Shown: positions 22,381-35,892 of the stretch, piece by piece | Numbering within the stretch: position 1 is the stretch's first letter | Layout: each line of letters begins with the position of its first letter | NCBI GenBank assembly: GCA_008360975.2 | Contig: CM039211.1 | Span: 45,717,031-45,781,030, forward strand | From: Lichenostomus cassidix | Taxonomy: Eukaryota; Chordata; Aves; Passeriformes; Meliphagidae | DNA length: 64,000 nucleotides | Direction of reading: 5' to 3' | Made by a program: the position numbers and the translations under genes | The notes under the pieces: model-generated | Database searches by the model: none | Told to the model about the DNA's origin: nothing | Seen by the model: only the letters and a program-made list of their open reading frames with translations

Positions 22381-24685
22381 ACCAAAACTTTGCTGTTGAT
22401 ACGAGCAATACTAATATAACTACATTTATATATAGGCATTATGAAGGGAACTTCTGCATTTAAAAATCTAAGCATCTTAGCCCTCATTCATCTCATTGTA
22501 TGACTTCTTCCTCCTGTGAAACTGTAAATTTGGTGTTTTCCTAAAAAATTTTAGGTTGCAGATTTTTTTTTTGCTTACAGACTTGATTAACGTTTTACTT
22601 GTTTGTTTTTTTTTTTTTTTTTAGAAGAATGAAACCAATTCTTCTGTTAGTTGAATAGCATTATAATGTTTTACTGTAAATTGTGGAATCAGTTAGTTCT
22701 TATATTAGTTCTTCACAAGTTACACCACTAAGTTTATACTACTTATTTAGCATGGATTTGTGCCTTGGATCAAGTGAGACTAATTCTTTTTTTGATTTTC
22801 CCAAGTTTTTGTGGTGTGCCTTCTGATAAAGAGGTAATTTTTTTTTTAATGATTAAGATTTACAGAGGATGTTTGGAAGGTAAAATTCATCTTTGATTTG
22901 ATATTTTGCAATTCTAATACACCATGTACCATAGATAATCTGAATAAACCAGGATCTGTTATATTCTTTACAGACATTGACTATATAGATTTTGCAAGCA
23001 CTTGGAAAACAGAATAACCATGAATGGAAGTATAGGTGATAGGACTGTACTCATAAGAATAATCCAAGATTTGAAGAGTCGAGGATGTGGGAGTGGCCTT
23101 TTTATATGGTCAGTTAAAATATTGACTATCTTATGCTGATTTTACTTCTTTTTTCTGCTTTGTGTGCAAACTGATTCAGTAGAAAAAGCTAAATCCAACA
23201 GCTGCAGATTAAAAATGCAATTAAAATATTGAATAAAAGTGAAAACAGTCCAAAGGCAATGAATTTTTAAATTTGCCTTAAAAAAACAAATAAATTTGAG
23301 TTCTGATTACTAATATTTTACCTTCCACCTCAGGGTTAACTCTAAAAATGTATTGTATTTGGGCAGTAGAATCTCTACAGAACAGCTTCAAGAACTGAAT
23401 AGCATGGAAACTGAAGGCTTAGAACAAATATTCAAATTGCATATTTTATTTTCAATAATTCAATTATTTTTATTACTCAGTGAGATCCTGATTCATAAAT
23501 AACGGATCTTACATGACTTACTGTTGCTAATACCATTTGAATCCTTTATCTGAAAACAGACATTTCTGTTTCCAGAGCTGCTTTTTCTCTAAAAAGTGTT
23601 AGATGACAGTGTAATAACAACCTCTAATAACTGTCCACGCTAGCATGTGTCATGTACCTATTAGTAGCAATAGTTAGCTCCCTTCCAGTTGACAATGTAG
23701 TTATGTTCAGTTTTTCCATAAAGGGGGTGTCAGAAATTCTTCCTCAGCTACAGGTTTTAAATTTGTGTGTATTTTGTTAAGCCATAAACCTGCATCCAAA
23801 ACTTTTTAAATTTAAAAAACACCTCCCTTTAATAATTTCACTTAATATGCTTATGAATGAGTGAAACAAAATTTATGTGCAGTTCCTGTAAAGGTAATTA
23901 GCATGTTTTTAATTAGCATTTGTTAATAAAGTAATAACTTAAATTTTTCCTTCATGTTACAAAGATGATATTTGGGTATCCATCACTTCTTGTGAACCCC
24001 TGCACAGCTGAAGACCCATACAACAACATGAGTGAAAAACAAAACAGCTTTTTATCTAAATACTGTCAGACTTCAGCCCTTTCATGTGAAAATATGTTTG
24101 ACTTCTTAGATTTCAGTTTGTTATTAAGAACTGAGTCAAACATGAAAGATGTTAGAATAAGCTGATATATACTATTCTTACTTTAAAAATGATGTAGTAT
24201 CTCTCCAGAAATGCTTAGCTTTGTCCCCTATTTAAAATCAATTGCTTGGTCACAGGCATATAAACAAACTATTGTTGTTAAGGAGTGCATATTTACAGTA
24301 TAATGTTTACTCAGCTAACTCTATATACATTCTTAACCCAGGGTACACATTTTATAGATAACCATTTATGAGATTGTGTATAACTAAAGTGACAAGCCAT
24401 CTGTAACTTTGACTTTAAAATTACCAATATGCTGCTGAAAGCAAATATTAATGTCAATGCAGCTTGAGGAAAATTCATACTGTTTATAAATAGTGATAAT
24501 TATGAGAGAATTAATTTTTCTGAAATTTTTTTTATGGTTTTGACTCTGTAAGGTAAATTTATTTATGAACTGCTAAACCATGATCTTTTCCGTTGTGAGA
24601 AAAAAAAGGAAATATTATATAATTATATTTTCATTAAGAGGGACATAGGGTGTGTGAGCTATTACATTCTTTTATGCAGATCCAC
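22381..24685. other. Unique AT-rich DNA
   Basis: No recognised feature apart from T-runs at about 22600-22622 and 22835-22845. Confidence 0.5.
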
Positions 24686-25085
24686 AAAATGTGAATCAGA
24701 TGTAACCACCAACTGTTTGAAAAAATTACTTTCTGTTAACGAGGAGTCATTATTAATTGTTTCATCTGGGGAGTTCCACAGGGGGCTGTTTTGACCATGT
24801 TGTTTTTCACTGTCTAAAAGAAAAGCTATCTGAATGACAGAAGAAACCATAAGCTTTAAAAATATGTGGCTGATGGATAGCTGGGCAGGATTGTAAATAC
24901 TACGGAGGATAGGATTTGAATTTACAAAAATCCTGGCAAATTAGACAACTTATACAAATACAACAGTATGCAAGAAAAATGAAAGGATATCACAAGATAA
25001 TGCACATAAATTGACCACAAATAATTGGATAGAGTGCAGAAACACAAAATTTTAACACTGCCTAATACTACATGTTTGCTAGAAT
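24686..25085 (+). mobile_element. Ancient CR1 LINE remnant
   Basis: Similarity is to an older, AT-rich CR1 lineage. It shows 'gaggagtcattattaattg', 'tctggggagttccacaggg', a decayed RT core, 'gtaaatactacggaggatagg', and 'acttatacaaatacaaca'. Divergence is much higher than for the other CR1 copies in the window, and no frame is open for long. Confidence 0.65.
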
Positions 25086-26069
25086 TTAGACAAATTCCTT
25101 AATACATCCCACTCCACCACTGAAATTTCAGGACCTATTTATGCATACTGTCACTCTTTTCCTGCTTTCTCTATACATCTGACACTACCTTTAAAGGCAA
25201 GAAGTTAAGGTAAAGTGAGATTTCGTGCTAGTAAATAATAACATACTGCAAGCTGTGTATCTGAGCATCATGAATTAAAGACCATCTGCCTTGGAAGTTC
25301 AGATATGGCCATTCCACCTCATAAATAAAAAGAGCTAACAAAGTGATACAGTAAGAAAAAAAATAGTCTTTAATAGAAAACTTTTGATAGTATTGTCATG
25401 TAAATATGGGTTCTGTGGTGTGTTAGGGAGTTCCAAACTGCAATATTGTGGTAACAAACCTGGCTGGGTTTTCAATTAAGGTTAATACAGAGAAGAAAGG
25501 GAGAGGTATTTTATGCAAGTATAGATTATCTGCCGGGAAATTTATGTGAGTTGCTATTAATCTAATCTCTACAAAAAAGTGAATTACATATGATTTTGAG
25601 TTTTTAGGCTTTGTTATATGTACACCTGTATTTTGGAATAATTCAGGAGATTAAGAAAAAGGGATTATAGAATTTAATGGAACTTTCTGATTTCTTCAGC
25701 AGGCATTTTTTTGTGTCTTTTGAAGAAATGTTAGGAGGTTGACAAAGGTTCTGATTCAGCAAGAATAGAAAAAGTTTGTGAAATGTCTGTGGTTGGAATA
25801 TTGCAAAGATTAAGGCCCATGGATCAAACATACATTCATGAATAATAGTATTTGGCTTTTTTTTTAGTGAAGGGAACACAGATATCATGAAAATTACAGA
25901 GCAGTGCTAAATAGAATGCATTGCTACTGCTCTTACATTAGGCTTTACTTGAATCTGTTTCCGGCTGTGAAAGAACCAGACAACACAACAATTTATGCAA
26001 CTATTACCAATCTCTTTTACACTATGTTGTTTTTCTAAAAATCTCAGAAATGGGAAAGGATCTTGTATT
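25086..26069. other. Unique AT-rich DNA
   Basis: No recognised feature. Confidence 0.5.
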
Positions 26070-26430
26070 CATAGGAGAATAGAATCATTAAGATTGGAAA
26101 AGACTTCAAAACTAATAAAGCCCAACTCTTCACCATGCACTGCCATGTTCACCACTAAACCATTTGCCCAAATACCACATCTACATATTTTGAACACTTC
26201 CAAGGATGATGATTCTGCAATATCCCTGAGTAGCCTCTTCCAATGCCTAACCATCCTTTCAGTGAAGAATATTTGTTTAATCTCTACAATCTCCCCTCAT
26301 ACAATTTGAGGCCATTTCTTCTTGTCCTGTCTCTTGCTACCTGGGAGAAAAGGCTAAGGCCCCACCAGACTACAGCTCCCTTTAAGGCACTTGTACAGAT
26401 CAATAGGATGCCCTTTGAGACTCCCTTTTT
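26070..26430 (-). mobile_element. CR1 LINE 3' fragment
   Basis: The plus strand starts at the complement of the tail ('gaatagaatcattaag'). It continues through antisense 3' blocks: 'ttccaaggatgatgattctgc', which corresponds to the usual 'ccctggaagtgttc' region, then 'agtagcctcttccaatgcc', 'tttcagtgaagaat' and 'cttcttgtcctgtc'. It is 5'-truncated as usual for CR1. Confidence 0.85.
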
Positions 26431-28360
26431 TCCATGAAAAGAGTCTAGAATACTTTAGATGTGTAAAAATTAACTAGATCTTGTGGCAAAAAATGAATTT
26501 GCATCTAAATGAAATGTTAAAAATTTCTTTTTCTTAGCCTATTTGGGATGTCCTGAACTTTTAATTTTATCCTCCTTTTGGAGTGGGTATCTCAGGATAC
26601 TACTGTTGTGACTGAAATAAGATTTTGGACAATGTTTTTCCTGGGATTGAATTTAACTTTTTAAGTCTATTGAAACTTGGTGCAACCCTTGCAGAGAAAA
26701 GCAGAATTAATAGAAGATGGTAAGGTTAGAATTCCTTCTGGAATTTGTCTCAGTAATCATCATCATAAAAGCAGAGGACATTGTTTTCTATGCTGAATTA
26801 TAAACAGTATTTCAAATTCAAATTGCAAAAAGACCATTGAAAACAATATTTTATGCCCTTTTATCCCCCCTGACCCATTGAAAGAGAGGTACAGTATCAT
26901 TGTCCAATACTTTGTAATCATGGAATGATAGTTATTGCCTGGTAGTTCCATGATGCCTTTAAATAAGGGGAGTTATAAAAGGAGATTGTAAATGCAGTAG
27001 TCTACTTAGTTAATGATCACTAACAGTGGTATTTACTTAAGCAATAATAGAATAAAGCATTTTCATATTATGATAGCGTCTTGCTTGTTTTCTAAAATAT
27101 TGATGATTGCAGGTCTTGGGAAATTCCAATATATTTGGGAAAATAAGCCTTAAAAACTTGAAAATTGTTGAAGAAATGTCCTGCAACAGTGAAAATGTGC
27201 TAAGCATTTAAATGTTGCTGAATAATGTCCTTGAGTTGTGTGTGTTTGCAGACTTAGAGAATAAATCACTTTTTACATTAAATAAAACCAAATTACTTCC
27301 AGGAGGTAGAGGTCCTGTTCTCTTTAAAGTACAATTAATTTCTGGCAATGCAATATAATGAACTATCTTATTGATATTTTTGGTTTATATGCATAGAAAT
27401 AATGTATAAAAATAGCACTTTTCATTTAAACCTGAGAGTGTTTAACTAAAACTCTCAAGATGATTTCACAGAGCAGAAAAGTTTGTGGACACAATTTGCA
27501 ACTTTTTTAGATCAATATTTTAGTTAACAGCAGAACTAAGATTATGCTTGAAGGTTATTAACATACAATTTCCTGATTTAAAGCACTTGGAGGCTTTCTA
27601 TGTAAGGATTACAGTGCTGCTACAATTACCTAATGCCGTAGGGAAAGTAGTAATGCATAGCTTTTTTGCCAGTTTCAATTCTAGGAAACTTTTTTGCCAG
27701 TTGGTTTAAACTAGAGCAAAATAGTCTAGAATAATTGTCCACCTAGAGATTGAAAATAATAAAATAGAAAAAAGGTATAGTGAGCCTCAGGTCAATTTAG
27801 ACTCTTTTAGACCCTCTGCTTGCAACATATATTTAGCTTAAGAGTCATATTCTCACTTGCACTGTGATTCTCCTGTCAGAAGTCATATACTGCTGCTGTC
27901 CTAAGACAAGGAAAGGGAAAAGGATTGCAAAATACAGAGGAATGTCATGAGAACATTTGATTGGAGATATAAAAGTAAAACTCCTAAAATAGGAACATTG
28001 TTGGCTTGAGTTGGGGTTTTGTCCTTGTTGTTTCCCCCTAGAAAAATAACAACAATATTGCATGATGGTTTCTGCAGAGAGAACAGACTGTTCAGCAGGT
28101 TGAGACACCTAAGACAAAATGTATTTTTATGGTGGCAATTCTGAGGTCTTTTACTTGTAAACATTGACAAGGTTCTGCTGCATCCTTTTGATTTTCACTG
28201 TTAAATGTTCAGCTCAAGCCTTTGCTAAAAACTTTAAAAATAAAGGTAACCTGAATATTTTAATATAAAGAAAAGATAACTATATATATTTTTACCCTCA
28301 AGTTCTTTTCTTGAACATGTGTAAAATACTTTGGGGAAAAAAAATCTGCCAATCCTTGAG
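26431..28360. other. Unique AT-rich DNA
   Basis: No recognised feature. Confidence 0.5.
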
Positions 28361-28500
28361 CCATGAAAAAAATTCCAAACCAACAAAGAAATCCAAAACA
28401 CAATAGCAATCCTTCAAAAACAAACAAACAAACAAAAACAAAAAAAATCCCAAACCAACAACCAAACCAAAAAAAAAAAAAAAAGCAAACCCACAAAACT
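28361..28500. repeat. A-rich low-complexity tract with CAAA units
   Basis: The stretch is almost free of G and T on the plus strand. It has CAAA tetramers near 28420-28440 and an A-run near 28469-28484. Open frames on both strands here are compositional artefacts (Lys/Gln-rich or Phe-rich). Confidence 0.8.
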
Positions 28501-31500
28501 AATTTATCTAATGCAAACACCATGGAAAAATTGTTAGAAGTTGGCAACACTGCAAGCACTGAATGGATAATCTGTTAATAGGATGTCTTGAATAATTTTA
28601 AGATTACAGAGGCATACATACTTCCTCCAAAGCATGCAGATTACCATTATAGCACCTAATATTCTCCTTTTATATGTTAATTACCATTAGCATAAAACTA
28701 ACATAAATTTTATATTAAGTTTATGCATAATTTTTCTACTCATCCTTCTTTGATATTATTCAAAAAGACACAGTTTTACTTTCTGTATTTTCTAATATTT
28801 ATTTACCAGATTTTAAATTTTGAGCATTAATCTTCGTTAATGTTACACTGGAAAGAGAAAAATGCCTGCAGACAAAAAGCTGGAAAGTAATTTGCTGCAG
28901 GAAAATCAATTTTAGATTGTTTTTATTAAACTAATGTGTAACCTCAAACCTTATTAATGGAATAACCATGGTTATAGTATTGATAAATTTAACAAATCTT
29001 AGCAATTATAAAGAAATGCATCCAGGTCCATGAAATGAATGTTAATTCAATGATGAATCATTTGTATTTGATGATCATAAAGGAGATTTGCTGCACTAAT
29101 CAGTTTTCTTCCTCTGCTTTTATAGAAAACATTCCTTTTTTGCATCCCCATATTTACAAACATCCATGTCCAGTCAGACTCTTTATTGCCTTTACTCTGA
29201 TGCACTTTCATCAGTCACCACAAAGTATTCTAACCCCTTTCAAACATGGAAAATATATCCTTTATTATTATTTTAATTATTTTGATATCCCCCTCCAAAA
29301 ACTAAAATCTTAGAATATGGTCTGGTTTTTTTATTACCATCCGAGCATTAAAGCAATTTGTTTTCCGAAGAAACTAGTTATGTTCAAATAAATGTCTCAA
29401 GTCATAATTTGAGCTGCTCTGGTGTGCCATCTGAACTCTTCTATCCAGATATCCCTGGAGTTTACTGGTCTCCACAGAAATTCACAAATTCTAATTTCCA
29501 GGAGAGAGCTTAAAATTGATTTCTCTTCAAAACACTGTTGGGGTGTAGGGAGAGGAAGATTGAACACACTTGAAAGCTTAGGCTTTTATTCGGCTGCTTT
29601 TCTGATATAAAAGAATAAATGCTTCTTTCAAAGTATGCTATTGGAGGTTCAAGTCGGTTGATATTCATATAAGGTACATGTATGTTAATTATTTGTGGTT
29701 TTTATACACATTGAACAAGCATTTACTTGTTTTGTTGTATATCTAATGCCTGACAATTTATTGTCAGTGGTGATAGAAAGCTCTTGCTTTGTGTTTTTCA
29801 GATCTCAGGATAGGGTATTTTTGATTGTGTTCCAAACCTGCAAGCTCAGGGTGAGTAAAAATTTTTGTCATTTTTTTAGCCTGAATTGGGATGGTTTTGA
29901 AAATAACTATATTCTAATATATGACCATATTTCCTGGAACGTGAAAAAAATCCTAAAGACGTCCCACCCAGTCTGTGATAATGTCAATCAGTGATAACAG
30001 TGACTAATTACTTTCTGTTTGTTTCAAGATATTGTAAGGAAGAAGGGGGTTCTTCTCATTTTCCATGTAGCAGCAAAATGAACGTGTTCATGTTTTGTTT
30101 GTTTGTTGTATTTTAACATAGTTTGACTGAAGAGATCATGAAATAAGAGTATTTAAATGCTACAAGTGTAATTTGAACACGTTGTAGTTTGAGATTAATG
30201 TTAACATAGTCATCAAAAACAGAAGTTGATGAGTGAGAGAAATAACCTGAACCAAAGAGGCAACGATCTGCAAAAATGACGGAGATTCTCCAGATATAAA
30301 CTGCATCTCTGTACTTTAAATAACTGGTGAGAAAGCAGTTTTCACTTTTCACTTTCAAGAATGAATAAGGACCAAGCAACAGAAAACAGTAATACTATCA
30401 CTTTAGGGTTTTATCAACATTATTTCTTACTGTCAGGATTTTTGCGTTACAACGTGGGGGAGTGAGAGGTAAGACAGATAGCTGTTATAATGAAAACTAA
30501 AATTACTGGAAACCTGTGGTTGCTGGAAATCAATCTTTGTTCTTTTTCATATACTAAGTTTTTTGAGAAACATTATGTTTAAAATTAAGTAATTTGAACA
30601 AAATAGATTCATATTTAGTATGTTCCTGGGATAATTTAAAAAGTAATGTAATAAAGCCATTGAGATAAACAAGCTTAAACAGGTTACCAGAGCATTCTCC
30701 TGTGTTTTAGGCTCGTTTCATAATATTGAACATAACAAAGTAAAGTGCTTGTTTCATAACAGGGGACAATATGATTAGCATGCAATTGAGATCAAACTCA
30801 TGAGTAAACCTCATTTGTATAACACAAATAGCTGTCATCCAGTGCATACACGGGCAGCAAACAGCACTTCTTGACAGTGGAAACCTAACCCCGGGAGAAC
30901 AGATCTGTCAGCTTTGCTTTGTGTATCTACTCTCTGTGTGAAGGTAGTAGTTTAAAAAGCACAATATATTTTGCCTGTTGCTGCTTTTGTGCTGAGTTAC
31001 AAATGTTGAGCTTTAAAGGATATTTCTCTTTCAGAGGCTGCTCATGAGAGTTTAAATTTAAAATTTTGTATTATCAATTTTAAAAATGACATAAAATATT
31101 TTTTCTTAATACTCGGGCAGGTCTGATGACCTTTGTTTCTACCTTGTTTCTGCTGGTTTTCCATGAGATTATTTCTTGGGTTTTTGCTCAGTCCTTGAAA
31201 GTGAAATTGATTATTACTATCTCACATGTTGCACATCACAATTGTAGAATCTCTCTTGCAGTAGGTAATATAGAGGCGTCTACTGTAGATTTAGATGTAT
31301 CTATTATAAGGCTGTAAAATACATTTAAATTCAAAATCCCTCAAATCTCATTTTTTCCCAGATTTCAGAATGTATACAGGGACACAGGGTTTATCCATAT
31401 TTCTGTAAAACTTTGTCATTCATAGAAATTCTTTATCAGTAAGAAGATCTAAAATTCTCAAAACCATTATTTGTGTAGATATATTTGTTTTGTGAAGTTT

Positions 31501-31885
31501 TTAATTTCTGGTGGTTGAGGAAACACTGGAAGTGTTTAATAACCATTCACTGAAGTGACTGTTAGAGAAGTCTCACTATAATACCTGAGTATTAGTTAAT
31601 ATAAGATTCCTGGTAACATTTTCCCCTTATGTTTTGAACAACTGATGCTATATAAAATACATATAAGCATATGTCTGAGTGTGTCTATTGCGTATGATAA
31701 AGCTTGATTTTCAAAGAAAGAAGTATGCGAAGACAATGGTATTTCATGGTTTGATGAACTATTGATTAAACATTCTGCTAAAGTACTTTTTGTGTAAATA
31801 TAGGAGGCGGCAGACCCAATTGCATTAAATAATTGATAAATAAAATAAAATTATGATAAACTAAGGGGGAGAGGGGTATGATGTA
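28501..31885. other. Unique AT-rich DNA
   Basis: No gene or element is recognised on either strand. The 92- and 99-codon plus-strand frames (29035, 29695) have no domain-like pattern. Confidence 0.5.
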
Positions 31886-32022
31886 AAAAAAAAACCAAAT
31901 TCAAATAAACCCCCCCAAATGATATACAACAGAAATCATTAACTTTTGTTGGAAAATCCAGGGAAAAAGCTCCAAAACCTTAAAAAAAAAAAAAAAAACC
32001 CAAACCCACAAAAAAACCCCTT
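31886..32022. repeat. A-rich low-complexity tract
   Basis: Poly-A and poly-C interruptions run through 'aataaacccccccaaatg'-type sequence and an 18-base A-run near 31982-31999. A second isolated A-run occurs at about 32670-32687. Confidence 0.7.
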
Positions 32023-35000
32023 TTGCCACTTATTTAAGTTGCATCACTTAAGTTCAGCATAGTTGGCACAATTAAAAAAATGCAACTGGTACAGATTTAT
32101 TGTGTGAGAGGGCTCTTTTCCAATGTTATAATCTTTCCAATCTACCTAAAGTAGAAAGATAAATAGTCTTATTAATTCTTTGCATTAATTAATAAATTTC
32201 GGTGATGTCTATTAGACTTGAAATTCTCCTCAGTGTTGTTTGTAAACTCTGTGTATAGCAGATTTGTCACAGATCTTTCTTACATTTTTTCTTAGACTGA
32301 AATTTATATATGTAAAAGTGACGCTTCAGATGACTGAAGCAGAACTTAGAATGATACAGACATCTGCTGATTATTAAAGAATCCTTGCAAAATTTGGATC
32401 AAAACCATGTTTTCTTGGGTTAGAAGTTCAAACAAAGGCTTGTGGTATGCCTGATTTAATAATTTGTTATAAAAACTCTAAAACCAGGACACAAACCTAA
32501 GTAATATTGACACTGTTAAAATGCTAGTATTTTCTGAGTCTTACCGTGTTGTATTGGTTTTTTTAAAAAATGACATTAAATTATGTATATGTTTAGAAAA
32601 TATTACTCAATTAATGATTTCAACTTTCTTCTTCACTTCAGAATTGCATGATCATTCTTATGGAGGTTAAAAAAAAAAAAAAAAAAACTTATACAGAACC
32701 AGTGGATGAAAATAAATATTTCACTGGAAAATGAATACCAGAAACTTACCCAACCTTATGTCAATGTCATGTTCATACCAACACTTAAGGGCAGTATGTA
32801 TATTTTTATACAAAATAAATAAATAACAATTAAAAATAACTAAATAAATCTAACAAAATTAAAGGAACCACAAAAACAAAAACACAAACCCAAAACCCCT
32901 TTTTTCTTTGACCTATTTCTTTTTATCATTTTTTCCAGTTCTCTTCTAGTTCAGTTCGTAACTTTTTTAACACCTTTCATATATTTTATTGATCTGTTGC
33001 CTCGTGTGATTAAAGAAGGAATATAAAAGTTCAGGATTTTGGTCAATTTTCTCAAAAAAGCCACAGATCAGCCACTTAAATTTGCAAAACATTCCTTCAG
33101 AGATAAATATTAAATATTAAAAAAAATACAGTGGAAGAAAACAAAAACATCTGTTTCCTGACACCTTGTGGAGAGATGAGTCTGTAAGGGGCAGTGTGCA
33201 GCTTCAAAAATTGTGAAGGATTTGTCTCACCCCTTAGGATATTAGGCAGCTGAATCAATTCTGATAACTTCCCATAGTTGTCTTGCACACCCTTTTGGTG
33301 AGCACTGTCAGAATAGTAGACGTGGAGAGTGAACTTTAGTTTTTTTGTATGTTCAGCTTGTGATGTTTATTTCTACAAGCTGACACTTATGAAAATTGTT
33401 TCTGTCAATCTGTGTTTGTGACATAACATGTAATCATCCCAAAAAATCACAATTTTAAATTTTTTATAATTTCTTATATTATCTAGAAAACCAATATAAG
33501 AACAAACAAAAATCGATGTTTCCATTTTAATATTAATCTTTTTGAAGAGAGATTTTGCAGACATAATCTTAAAATGCCTTTTTACCTGAATTCCTCTGAG
33601 TGCTGTGTCACAAATTATCAAGTACATTTCTATAGGTACGCTTGCATGTTCACTGGATACACCTTGATGCTAGTTACTGCATTTAACATTGTATTGGGAA
33701 AACTTTACTTCTGATTACTTATTTACATATGAACGGATGTACATAAATACAAACAAATATGGACATGTGTATTTAAGAGCATATTAGGCTTCCTGAATGC
33801 ATTCAGATTTGATCCTGTACAGACTCTGAGTGCATTTGTGCTTTATAGACAGACATATATGCGCGAATACATACAAATGTTTATTTATACATTGACAATA
33901 TGATAGGTAGTATTTTCTATAAAAGTGCTTAACCAGTTGTTCTTTAATGTAAATTTTAAGCATAAGTGTACTAAAACAGGGAGAAGTTGGACAGAAAATA
34001 TATCTTTTAATACTCTTTTTACTGGGTTCATTAGTGTGTAAAAAGGTGTGGATAGACACTCTGCAAGCCTTGTCATGTAAAGTAAAAGGTTGTATGTAAA
34101 TTATGATTTACATAATTTTGGGTTCCTTTACTGTTCTTTTTTTGTTGAAGCCACAAAAGAATCCTCCTGCTGAAAAAAAATCTGTCTTTCTGAAAGAGTA
34201 AAATGTATCACCAAAAATTATTTCTTTATTTGAAACACGAAGTAGTCACTAAAATATTTTTTCTTATTAAGAAATAGAACCAATGAAAGATAACCAACTT
34301 ACAAAAAATGTACAATGGAAAAAAAGCCTATATACTGAAGACACTTTTTTAATAAGCATACTTTGAAAATATTGATTAAAAAGTCCTGTCATGGCCACTG
34401 CCCAGGGCAAATTATCATTAGAATGATGATATGCAATCTTGATGATATTCTCTTTTGTACCTCTGAGAATGTCATTGGATCTCCTGGGAGTATGATTATT
34501 TCTGAAGTCAAAATCACCTTGAAAAGAAAAGGTAGCGCGTATCTCATTTTCAAATTGATGGAACTAAACATACAGTGAGAGTAAATTTCTTCTAATGTAA
34601 ACCAGAGACCCACATTACAATCCTCAGGGTTTTGCAGTAGTGATTATATCCCGTTCATTATAAAGAACTTTGCTAGTAATTATTGTACCTTGAAACTTGC
34701 TTACAAATTGAGACAGGGCTTGTGGACAAGATATGGAGCTTGTTATGTGGAGCTGCAGAAGATAGAAATTTGTCAGAAACTAAAGCAAGTTGAGCAAGGA
34801 AGAAACACCAGTGTTATACAGCCAAATGGGCATCAACTTTGGAATCAATTTCACCAGTAACATGATTTAAATTATTCAATGAATGTCAGACATGCTTTTC
34901 CTGACACACTAACAATCACTTGTAATGGACACAGTGGTGGTTACCATTGTCGATGGATTATCAGAAGTGTTCTTAGACTGATTTTCTAAAATATCTCTGA

Positions 35001-35027
35001 ACTTCTTTCTCAAATCACAGCCATCCT
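32023..35027. other. Unique AT-rich DNA
   Basis: No recognised gene or mobile element. Around 34.36-34.61 kb both strands carry 70-codon open frames in a less AT-biased patch. It could be a conserved noncoding segment, but nothing in the sequence alone shows this. Confidence 0.45.
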
Positions 35028-35033
35028 ACTAAA
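35028..35033. repeat. Target-site duplication ACTAAA, left copy
   Basis: This hexamer directly precedes the LTR start TG at 35034. The identical hexamer follows the terminal CA at 35550-35555. Confidence 0.9.
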
Positions 35034-35221
35034 TGTAGCAATGTGGGGTTTTGGAATTTCATGTGCTCCTTTGTCCCTCTGCTTTGTATACCATTAGTTA
35101 ATTTTGAAATATGCATTCTGCTGTACCTGAAATCTACTGGTGGGTTCCCTATGCCTGTCCTCCCTTCAGACTCCTCGGGACTGGCTCTGGTGGAGACAGT
35201 CCCTCCCCCTTCCTTTCCCTT

Positions 35222-35227
35222 TATAAG
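35222..35227 (+). promoter_or_regulatory. LTR TATA box (TATAAG)
   Basis: It follows a C/T-rich stretch, and its position aligns with TATAAA of the related LTR at 10243-10248. Confidence 0.7.
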
Positions 35228-35343
35228 GTGATGTCCAGATCAGCTCGAGGTCTCTGCATCTCTGAGCTGGCAGCCCTTATCCTGTCCTTGCGTGTCCTCC
35301 CCCCTTTCTCCTCCCCTGCAACCCCCTTTTCCCCGTTACCCCA

Positions 35344-35349
35344 AATAAA
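35344..35349 (+). promoter_or_regulatory. LTR polyadenylation signal AATAAA
   Basis: It lies about 120 bases downstream of the TATA box, as in the related LTR, and so defines a short R region. Confidence 0.75.
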
Positions 35350-35555
35350 CCTCCCTGCCAGAACAGAGATGGAGTCCAGTTCTTTCTTAGTCTCACTATA
35401 TTCCTGCTGAATTGACGTGGTTTGAAGACTGATGCCATGCCGCAGAACCTCGGGGGCCGCCCGCCCCAGATTCGGTGGAATTACACGAACCAGAGACCCG
35501 GTCCGGGGGGGAGCCGGCCTGTGCAGCCCTCCCAGACCGTGATACATCAACTAAA

Positions 35556-35892
35556 CACAATTATTCTTGGTTGCTGTCAGGATATGGGAAGTGGGAAGGA
35601 ATATTTTGAAGCTATTACCTTGTATTTAAAACCCATGTCGATATCTGCTTGTGTAAGTTTAGAGTTACTCCCTTTTTACAAAGGATATGGAATAGGAAAT
35701 GTAAATTATAATTTAAAGGTAAAATTTTCTCTTTCGTCTAGTCCCTATCATTATAACAGAACATAGGAAACAGAGAGGCCTTAAAATGCAACATAGCAAG
35801 TTTTCCATTTACATTATTAGAGATCTGCTAGCACTCCAAAGGAAGAAATTTCTCTCCAGGACCAGAAGATACTGCACTACCGCTTTGCAATC
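35556..35892. other. Unclassified AT-rich spacer
   Basis: No recognised feature between the solo LTR and the following CR1. Confidence 0.5.

Larger units (their letters stand above)
35034..35549 (+). mobile_element. Solo LTR of an avian endogenous retrovirus (same family as 9920-10439)
   Basis: This 516-bp element starts TGTAGCAATGTGG and ends ATACATCA, flanked by the 6-bp duplication ACTAAA. It has TATAAG at 35222 and AATAAA at 35344-35349. It aligns in order with the reverse complement of the LTR at 9920-10439: start block, a 'cagactc' block, a pyrimidine-rich stretch before the TATA box, AATAAA, and a GC/CpG-rich U5. No internal retroviral genes adjoin it. The open frames across it on both strands (up to 114 codons) are LTR artefacts. 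Confidence 0.93.

Noticed and set aside
35034..35766. Plus- and minus-strand frames of 99-114 codons around 35.1-35.8 kb
   Set aside because: They overlap the solo LTR and each other and carry no retroviral or host domain.
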